Source of the DNA: Methanobacteriota archaeon
GTDB taxonomy: Archaea > Thermoplasmatota > Thermoplasmata > RBG-16-68-12
Direction: 5' to 3'
Assembly: GCA_005878985.1 (NCBI GenBank)
Contig: VBMA01000093.1
Span: forward strand, 1 to 38,386
Length of the DNA stretch: 38,386 nt
Part shown: positions 34,138 to 38,386 of the stretch, piece after piece
Layout of the letters: each line of letters begins with the position of its first letter
Position numbering within the stretch: position 1 is the first letter of the stretch
The notes under the pieces: model-generated
What the model was told of the DNA's origin: nothing
What the model saw: the letters and a program-made list of their open reading frames with translations, nothing else
Databases searched by the model: none
Position numbers and translations under genes: made by a program

Positions 34138-34872
34138 ATGATGGCCACGCGCGTTCTCTACATGGAGGAGCGACGGGGACAGGATCCCGACCCGAATTAC
34201 GCGCGCGAGTTCGACGCACGAATCGTCGAACGCGGTCCTGATTTCGTCGTCCTCGACCAGACGCTTTTCTACGCGGAGGGGGGCGGGCAACCCGATGACA
34301 CCGGGAGTCTGCGGTGGACCGACGGCGAGGCTCGGGTCCTTCGGGTCACGAAGGAAAAGGGGTTCGTCAAGCACCACGTGGATCGGATGCCGAATGCGGA
34401 TTCGGTGCACGGCGTCATCGACTGGAATCGGCGGTACAAACACATGCGCATGCACACCTCCCAGCACCTCATGTCCGGACTCGTCTTCCGAAAGTACGCC
34501 GCGAGGACCGTTGGCAACCAGATCCACATGGACTACAGTCGCGTGGACTTTCAACCCGCGAATTTCACGACCGACGATTTGAAGCGAATCGAAGACGAGT
34601 GCAACGGGGTCGTCGCCTCGGCTCAAGATGTCCGGATCTTCGAAGAGGATCGCGTGGTTGTCCAGAACAAGATCGAAGACCGAGCTCTGCTCGACCTCAT
34701 CCCACAATCCGTGCGGCGCCTGCGAATCATCCAAATCGGCACCGCGGACTACTGCCCCTGCGGCGGCACGCATCTGAAGAACATCTCCGAGATCGGGAGG
34801 GTCCGCATCCTTGAGAAGCGATCGAAAGGGAAAGAAACGGACCGCGTCGTGTACGAGCTCCTACCGGCGTAG
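34138..34872 (+). CDS. alaX: Alanyl-tRNA editing hydrolase AlaX
   Basis: A 244-residue free-standing editing domain that removes Ser or Gly wrongly attached to tRNA-Ala. The start is set at ATG 34138 (second ATG at 34141) by the TATA-box spacing; the track's start at 33844 lies inside the dehydrogenase gene. Sequence evidence: the N-terminal glycine-rich strand FYAEGGGQPDDTG, the zinc motif HTSQH (HxxxH, His106 and His110), and the second zinc motif CPCGGTH (Cys208, His212). The length and GGGQP loop fit the medium AlaX-M type, which edits Ser-tRNA-Ala and Gly-tRNA-Ala. It is co-oriented with the dehydrogenase and the malate dehydrogenase but has its own promoter. Confidence 0.93.
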   Translation: MMATRVLYMEERRGQDPDPNYAREFDARIVERGPDFVVLDQTLFYAEGGGQPDDTGSLRWTDGEARVLRVTKEKGFVKHHVDRMPNADSVHGVIDWNRRYKHMRMHTSQHLMSGLVFRKYAARTVGNQIHMDYSRVDFQPANFTTDDLKRIEDECNGVVASAQDVRIFEEDRVVVQNKIEDRALLDLIPQSVRRLRIIQIGTADYCPCGGTHLKNISEIGRVRILEKRSKGKETDRVVYELLPA

Positions 34873-34898
34873 CCTCTCCGCCTCAGAGACCCGGGAGC

Positions 34899-34909
34899 GA
34901 GTGCTTATG
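34899..34909 (+). promoter_or_regulatory. TATA-like box for the malate dehydrogenase gene
   Basis: The sequence gagtgcttatg is about 34 nt before ATG 34939 and 20 nt before TTG 34924. The spacing is slightly long for one and short for the other. Confidence 0.45.
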
Positions 34910-34938
34910 GACTCCCAACCCCTTTGATTGACACAACC

Positions 34939-35874
34939 ATGAAGGCCGGGATCGTCGGCGTCGGGAAGCTCGGTGGCACGATTGCGTTCGCCCTCGCGCG
35001 AGAAGGCCCGTGGGACGAACTCGTCCTCGTCGATGCGGTGCCGGACCTCGCCTGGGCCCAGGCCGAGGACATCCGCCACGGCTTGCGCGTGTCCACCCAA
35101 CCGGCGGTCCGGGTGGGCACGATTCAGGACCTCGCGGATTGCGATGTCGTCGTCTTGTCGGCCGGACAGGGGCGGAAGCCCGAGATGACCCGGCTCGACC
35201 TTCTACACGCGAACGCTGGACTGGTCGCAGAACTGAGCCGAAACATCGCCCGCGTGGCGACGCGCGCCAGCCTCGTTGTGCTGACGAACCCGATGGACGT
35301 CATGACGACCATCGCTTGGCAATCGACCGGATGGCCGCGGACCCGTGTGTTGGGCTCGGGAACCCTCCTCGACTCGCAACGGGTCCGGGTGATTCTGGCG
35401 GACCACCTCCAAGTGCCTACCGTGAAGGTCTCCGCGACGGCCTTGGGTGAGCACGGGCAGCGCGTCGTGCCGGTATTCAGTCGCACGAAGGTGAGCGGAC
35501 GGCGTCCCACCCTCTCGACGAAAGACAAGGAGGAAATCGCGCGTCGGTTGCGCGAGGTCAGCACGCGGATCATCGAGGCAAAGGGCGGGACCGCTTTCGG
35601 ACCCGCGGGCGCGACCGTGGAGCTCATCCATGCCCTGATCGGCTCCCGGCCGCGGGTCGTGCCCTGCTCGGTCGTCCTGGATGGGGAATACGGAGTCCAC
35701 GATGTCGCGATTGGTGTTCCGGCCGTCCTGGGCACAGGCCGAGTCCTGGGCCTCGAAGAATGGCCTCTCGCCGAAGACGAGCAGGCCGCGTTCGAGGAAG
35801 CGGCACGGGATCTGAAGGCGTTCGCAGACGACGCGGCGGTCCTACGGAAAGTGGGTGAGCGACCGTCCGGATGA
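34939..35874 (+). CDS. mdh: Malate dehydrogenase (LDH-like family)
   Basis: A 311-residue NAD(P)-dependent dehydrogenase from ATG 34939 (MKAGIVGVGKLGGT); the track's TTG 34924 adds five residues before the domain. Evidence: the dinucleotide-binding loop GVGKLGG, Asp ending the second strand (LVLVDAV), the substrate loop GQGRKPEMTRLDLL, the TNPMDVMT motif, and the catalytic His in ALGEHGQRVVP (His172). The Arg in RKPxMTR matches malate rather than lactate dehydrogenases, which have Gln there. It would oxidise malate to oxaloacetate in the citric acid cycle or run in reverse. Lactate-like activity is less likely. Confidence 0.88.
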   Translation: MKAGIVGVGKLGGTIAFALAREGPWDELVLVDAVPDLAWAQAEDIRHGLRVSTQPAVRVGTIQDLADCDVVVLSAGQGRKPEMTRLDLLHANAGLVAELSRNIARVATRASLVVLTNPMDVMTTIAWQSTGWPRTRVLGSGTLLDSQRVRVILADHLQVPTVKVSATALGEHGQRVVPVFSRTKVSGRRPTLSTKDKEEIARRLREVSTRIIEAKGGTAFGPAGATVELIHALIGSRPRVVPCSVVLDGEYGVHDVAIGVPAVLGTGRVLGLEEWPLAEDEQAAFEEAARDLKAFADDAAVLRKVGERPSG

Positions 35875-35894
35875 GCGGGACGTCCGCGTCGGGG

Positions 35895-36176
35895 TCACAC
35901 GTCAACCGCGTGCGTACCGTCCCAGATCTTGCGCGCCCCTTTCTCGGCGGCGTGGATCAGCAGGTCGCGGCCTGATTTCGTCGGGATGATGAAAAACTCC
36001 TCGGTCTTCCCAGACTCGGCGAGGAGTACGAGCTTCACCTTGCCGTCCTCCATGGGCTGGCCGGTCTCCGGATGCAGGTAGTTGTATCGGACGTAACGGC
36101 CTCGGTCGATGAGGGACCGGACCTCGATGTCGCCTCGCTTCGTGCGCGTCAGGACCTCCTCCGGAAAGGTCGTCAT
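35895..36176 (-). CDS. Small hypothetical protein
   Basis: A 93-residue product from ATG 36176 (MTTFPEEVLTRTKRGDIEVR). The longer track start reaches into the upstream promoter region. It is mixed alpha/beta in pattern, with a charged strand-rich middle (GRYVRYNYLHPETG, KVKLVLLAESGKTEEFFIIP) and a helical end (SGRDLLIHAAEKGARKIW). No membrane segment, Cys pair or known motif is visible. It is divergent from the tandem membrane-protein genes. Function unknown. Confidence 0.6.
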   Translation of the reverse strand: MTTFPEEVLTRTKRGDIEVRSLIDRGRYVRYNYLHPETGQPMEDGKVKLVLLAESGKTEEFFIIPTKSGRDLLIHAAEKGARKIWDGTHAVDV

Positions 36177-36280
36177 GGTCTCGGCGGGGCAAGGCGGCTG
36201 CGTGCGAAGAACGTAGCGCACGACGATATTGGACACGGGAGGCCTGTTTCGCCAAATGATTTTCAGCGATTCCCGCGAAG

Positions 36281-36290
36281 TGATTCTCAC
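36281..36290 (+). promoter_or_regulatory. Shared 10-mer upstream of tandem gene 1
   Basis: TGATTCTCAC begins exactly 68 nt before ATG 36349. The same 10-mer begins 68 nt before the starts of tandem genes 2 and 3 (36893 and 37499), although the surrounding upstream sequence of gene 1 is otherwise different. A candidate regulator-binding site. Confidence 0.4.
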
Positions 36291-36311
36291 GGGCCGATGG
36301 TTGCAAGGGAA

Positions 36312-36323
36312 CTCTTATCAAAC
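36312..36323 (+). promoter_or_regulatory. TATA-like box for tandem gene 1
   Basis: The sequence ctcttatcaaac is about 32 nt before ATG 36349. Confidence 0.5.
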
Positions 36324-36348
36324 CAGCCCCACCGTCCGGGCTGAAACC

Positions 36349-36744
36349 ATGTCCCACAGCTACGAGAGCGGAAGACAGGCCATGGCCGAGCTCGGCTCGA
36401 AGCAGCCACATGAGCTGCTGTTGATGCTGGGTGGCCTCCTGGCGGTCCTCCTGACCCTCGCGATGTATGGGATCCAGTGGGTGACTACGCCCGGCATTGC
36501 GCAGAGCCAGTATGCTACCGTGGCGACGGCGGTAATCCTGAACGTCGTCCTCGGAGCGGCACTCTGGGCCTCCTCGGCGATCACGCGGAAGAACCTGATG
36601 AACGGCGCCATCGTGGCCGGTGTAATCAGCATCGTCCTGATCTACTTCGGTGGTCGGGCCGGCCAGATCGGCGGCATCGTCGGGATCCTCGGCGCGATCC
36701 TCGCCGCGGCAAAGCCGTATCTCCCCTGGTCCCGACACGATTGA
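36349..36744 (+). CDS. Four-helix membrane protein, tandem copy 1
   Basis: A 131-residue hydrophobic protein from ATG 36349 (MSHSYESGRQAMAELG). The track's earlier start overlaps the promoter. Four predicted membrane helices: HELLLMLGGLLAVLLTLAMYGI, VATAVILNVVLGAALWASS, LMNGAIVAGVISIVLIYFGG and IGGIVGILGAILAAAKPYLPW. The glycine-rich GGRAGQIGGIVGILGAIL near the end is a pattern seen in small multi-helix membrane proteins of unknown role. It differs from copies 2 and 3 over its N-terminal three quarters, but its last ~30 residues match copy 2 except for one residue. Function unknown. Confidence 0.75.
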   Translation: MSHSYESGRQAMAELGSKQPHELLLMLGGLLAVLLTLAMYGIQWVTTPGIAQSQYATVATAVILNVVLGAALWASSAITRKNLMNGAIVAGVISIVLIYFGGRAGQIGGIVGILGAILAAAKPYLPWSRHD

Positions 36745-36788
36745 GCCGACCGTTTCGGCTTGCCGTTCGAACCTCCCAGCGGAGCCCT

Positions 36789-36823
36789 TCCCCTTTTTGG
36801 ATTGTTTTCTCTTCCGGCTTTCG
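36789..36823 (+). terminator. T-rich terminator-like tract after tandem gene 1
   Basis: The pyrimidine-rich stretch with ctttttgg and ttgttttctc, 45-80 nt after the stop codon, resembles the oligo-T termination signals of archaea. No strong hairpin precedes it. Confidence 0.5.
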
Positions 36824-36892
36824 TTGATTCGCCGTGCGCCGCCCGGGGCGAACACCGCGAAATCACCCCGAAACCGGGCCTATTTTGGTGAT

Positions 36893-36902
36893 TGATTCTC
36901 AC
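36893..36902 (+). promoter_or_regulatory. Shared 10-mer upstream of tandem gene 2
   Basis: TGATTCTCAC, exactly 68 nt before ATG 36961, matches the element before tandem genes 1 and 3. Confidence 0.4.
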
Positions 36903-36922
36903 CGCGTGCCACCCGGGTCGAA

Positions 36923-36932
36923 ACCCATATCG
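36923..36932 (+). promoter_or_regulatory. TATA-like box for tandem gene 2
   Basis: The sequence acccatatcg is about 33 nt before ATG 36961. Confidence 0.45.
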
Positions 36933-36960
36933 CCCGGATGGCGGGTAGGCCGCCGAAGCT

Positions 36961-37350
36961 ATGACCCAAAGCTACGAGACAGGAAAAGCCATGGTCGAAC
37001 TCGGCGCGAAGCAGCCGCACGAACTGCTGCTGATGCTGGGCGGCGTGTTGGCGATCCTCCTGTCGGTGGCAATCTATGGGATCCAGGCGGCGAACCAGGG
37101 AATTCAGCCGAGCCAGTACAGCACGGTCGTGACGACGGTGGTCATCAACGTCGTCCTCGGCGGAGCTCTCTGGGCGTCCGCGGCGATTACGCGGAAGAAT
37201 CTGATGAACGGAGCAATCGTGGCCGGCGTGATCAGCATCATCCTGATCTACTTCGGAGGTCGGGCCGGCCAGATCGGCGGCATCGTCGGGATCCTCGGCG
37301 CGATCCTCGCCGCGGCAAAGCCGTATCTCCCCTGGTCCCGAGACGATTGA
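36961..37350 (+). CDS. Four-helix membrane protein, tandem copy 2 (hybrid of copies 1 and 3)
   Basis: A 129-residue protein (MTQSYETGKAMVELGAKQPH) with the same four-helix plan as copy 1. Its first ~100 residues are identical to copy 3, while its last ~30 (GGRAGQIGGIVGILGAIL, then KPYLPWSRDD) match copy 1 apart from one residue. It therefore looks like a crossover product of the other two. Terminator-like and promoter sequences around it are also shared with its neighbours. Function unknown. Confidence 0.75.
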   Translation: MTQSYETGKAMVELGAKQPHELLLMLGGVLAILLSVAIYGIQAANQGIQPSQYSTVVTTVVINVVLGGALWASAAITRKNLMNGAIVAGVISIILIYFGGRAGQIGGIVGILGAILAAAKPYLPWSRDD

Positions 37351-37394
37351 GCCGACCGTTTCGGCTTGCCGTTCGAACCTCCCAGCGGAGCCCT

Positions 37395-37429
37395 TCCCCT
37401 TTTTGGATTGTTTTCTCTTCCGGCTTTCG
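37395..37429 (+). terminator. T-rich terminator-like tract after tandem gene 2
   Basis: An exact repeat, 606 bp downstream, of the T-rich tract that follows tandem gene 1. Confidence 0.5.
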
Positions 37430-37498
37430 TTGATTCGCCGTGCGCCGCCCGGGGCGAACACCGCGAAATCACCCCGAAACCGGGCCTATTTTGGTGAT

Positions 37499-37508
37499 TG
37501 ATTCTCAC
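37499..37508 (+). promoter_or_regulatory. Shared 10-mer upstream of tandem gene 3
   Basis: TGATTCTCAC, 68 nt before ATG 37567. This copy is part of the 606-bp duplication, so it is not independent of the gene 2 copy. Confidence 0.4.
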
Positions 37509-37528
37509 CGCGTGCCACCCGGGTCGAA

Positions 37529-37538
37529 ACCCATATCG
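37529..37538 (+). promoter_or_regulatory. TATA-like box for tandem gene 3
   Basis: The sequence acccatatcg, about 33 nt before ATG 37567, is a duplicate of the gene 2 box. Confidence 0.45.
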
Positions 37539-37566
37539 CCCGGATGGCGGGTAGGCCGCCGAAGCT

Positions 37567-37956
37567 ATGACCCAAAGCTACGAGACAGGAAAAGCCATGG
37601 TCGAACTCGGCGCGAAGCAGCCGCACGAGCTGCTGCTGATGCTGGGCGGCGTGTTGGCGATCCTCCTGTCGGTGGCAATCTATGGGATCCAGGCGGCGAA
37701 CCAGGGAATTCAGCCGAGCCAGTACAGCACGGTCGTGACGACGGTGGTCATCAACGTCGTCCTCGGCGGAGCTCTCTGGGCGTCCGCGGCGATTACGCGG
37801 AAGAATCTGATGAACGGAGCAATCGTGGCCGGCGTGATCAGCATCATCCTGATCTACTTCGGAGGCCAGCCGGGCACGATCGGCGGCGTCGTCGGGATTC
37901 TCGGCGCGATCCTCGCCGCGGCAAAGCCGTACATGCCCTGGTCCCGCCGCGACTAA
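37567..37956 (+). CDS. Four-helix membrane protein, tandem copy 3
   Basis: A 129-residue protein, identical to copy 2 through about residue 99, then diverging (GGQPGTIGGVVGILGAIL and KPYMPWSRRD in place of GGRAGQIGGIVGILGAIL and KPYLPWSRDD). It has the same four predicted helices. The downstream flank is unrelated to those of copies 1 and 2 and carries a 20-bp perfect palindrome. Function unknown. Confidence 0.75.
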   Translation: MTQSYETGKAMVELGAKQPHELLLMLGGVLAILLSVAIYGIQAANQGIQPSQYSTVVTTVVINVVLGGALWASAAITRKNLMNGAIVAGVISIILIYFGGQPGTIGGVVGILGAILAAAKPYMPWSRRD

Positions 37957-37978
37957 GCCACCGGAAACCTACCGTTCA

Positions 37979-37998
37979 CGCCGCGCGTACGCGCGGCG
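37979..37998. repeat. 20-bp perfect palindrome
   Basis: CGCCGCGCGTACGCGCGGCG is its own reverse complement. It lies 22 bases after the stop of tandem gene 3 and is followed by a short pyrimidine-rich tract (attctccttc). It could be a protein-binding site or part of a transcription end; neither is shown. Confidence 0.6.
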
Positions 37999-38094
37999 CA
38001 TTCTCCTTCGTCGAGATGGAATGAGGAAGGTCACGTTCCATCAGCGCAGCAAGGGGGTCTGGCCGCGCCAGACCTGCGAAGGCAACGGATCGAC

Positions 38095-38328
38095 CTATCT
38101 TTCAAAGAGCGTTTCGCCTTCGCATTCAATCTTTTCGATCTTGTAGTAGGGAAGCCGACCCGTCCGCGTGGCGAAATAGCGACGCTCGAGCTCCTCGATT
38201 TCCGATCCGCGGATCGTCCGACTCCCTCCCGGTCGGGTCCGGTCCCGATAGACGACGACCGCGTCGGCGAGGCGACTCGGCTGTCTCCAGCGCAGTTCGT
38301 TCAAGATCTCCCGCGCGGTCCGAGTCAT
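38095..38328 (-). CDS. UPF0248 (DUF504) family protein
   Basis: A 77-residue product from ATG 38328 (MTRTAREILNELRW); the track's longer TTG start lies too close to the upstream TATA-like sequence. The layout matches the archaeal UPF0248 family as I know it: N-terminal AREILNELRW, a central strand pair AVVVYRDRT, then IRGSEIEELERRYFATRTGRLPYYKIEKIECEGETLFER. The family is widespread in archaea, short and basic, and has no firmly assigned role; an RNA-related function is often suspected. Confidence 0.8.
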   Translation of the reverse strand: MTRTAREILNELRWRQPSRLADAVVVYRDRTRPGGSRTIRGSEIEELERRYFATRTGRLPYYKIEKIECEGETLFER

Positions 38329-38374
38329 CGCGGGGCGCCATCGCGCGCCGAGGTCTTCGCTTTCGCGGCACAAA

Positions 38375-38386
38375 AACCATATCGGG
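38375..38386 (-). promoter_or_regulatory. TATA-like sequence at the window edge
   Basis: The minus-strand sequence cccgatatggtt is about 50 nt before ATG 38328. It may drive the UPF0248 gene with a short leader. The window ends here, so the context is incomplete. Confidence 0.35.

Larger units (their letters stand above)
36652..37863. repeat. 606-bp tandem direct duplication (two units)
   Basis: Unit 1 is 36652-37257 and unit 2 is 37258-37863. By eye I find only two base differences: gacac/gagac near the ends of genes 1 and 2, and gaactg/gagctg near the starts of genes 2 and 3. Each unit covers the 3' end of one membrane-protein gene, its T-rich downstream region, the 216-nt spacer and the first three quarters of the next gene. 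The two boundaries fall at the same place in the coding frame, within the YFGG codons. Confidence 0.9.

Noticed and set aside
36652-37863. Assembly artefact as the sole explanation of the 606-bp repeat
   Set aside because: The two units differ at about two bases and the third gene has a different 3' end, which favours a real duplication, although long reads would settle it.
1-38386. tRNA, rRNA, insertion sequence, prophage or integrase
   Set aside because: I saw no cloverleaf-like element, rRNA segment, transposase or integrase motif on either strand. This was by eye and would miss a degenerate case.

Overview
The window looks like a chromosome segment of a high-GC archaeon, most likely a member of Thermoplasmatota (inference). 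Support comes from promoters and gene content. Many genes have an A/T-rich TATA-like box about 25-30 nt before the start codon, with little or no leader (for example cttaaata, cttttatg, gttatac). Gene content is archaeal in style: a fused ADP-forming acyl-CoA synthetase, a zinc-type ferredoxin, AlaX, a UPF0248 protein and a B12-type radical SAM enzyme resembling tetraether-lipid enzymes. I saw no rRNA, tRNA, CRISPR array, transposase or phage gene.

Layout. 1-1303 (-): a proteasomal AAA ATPase, cut by the window edge, with two OB domains and an ARC/Mpa-like insert. 1601-5911 (-): a large secreted, membrane-anchored beta-helix/Ig-like protein with a small cytosolic sensor-like domain. 6092-9088: ADP-forming acyl-CoA synthetase, a VOC-fold protein and a double-ACT protein. 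9248-24205 (+): the most unusual part. A 468-residue coiled-coil protein is followed by a 4428-residue giant with a signal peptide, about 3000 residues of extracellular beta-solenoid, one membrane helix, a sensor-like domain and about 1290 residues of cytosolic coiled coil. 24251-29540: gamma-family PLP lyase/synthase, zinc ferredoxin, ZIP transporter, LarE-type sulfur transferase, threonine synthase and peroxiredoxin. 29733-35874: B12/radical SAM protein, two small co-oriented genes, double-GNAT acetyltransferase, acyl-CoA dehydrogenase, AlaX and malate dehydrogenase. 35895-38386: small hypothetical proteins, three tandem copies of a four-helix membrane protein inside a 606-bp duplication, and a UPF0248 protein.

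Candidate new system. The 468-residue protein and the giant share a domain order: sensor-like domain, long coiled coil, then the same motif (consensus F/I-hydrophobic-Q-K/R-K/R-A-x-x-hydrophobic-L-D-x-E-E-K/R) twice near the C-terminus. Both genes also lie downstream of the same cttaaata promoter core. The 1436-residue protein upstream repeats the plan of ectodomain, one membrane helix and cytosolic sensor-like domain, without the coiled coil. I infer an envelope-spanning adhesion or scaffold system in which a surface solenoid is linked through the membrane to a filament that could reach roughly 190 nm into the cell. This is inferred from architecture only.

Metabolic genes fit an organotroph: acyl-CoA dehydrogenase with ADP-forming acyl-CoA synthetase for acid or amino-acid oxidation, malate dehydrogenase, ferredoxin as electron carrier, and sulfur-amino-acid and threonine biosynthesis.
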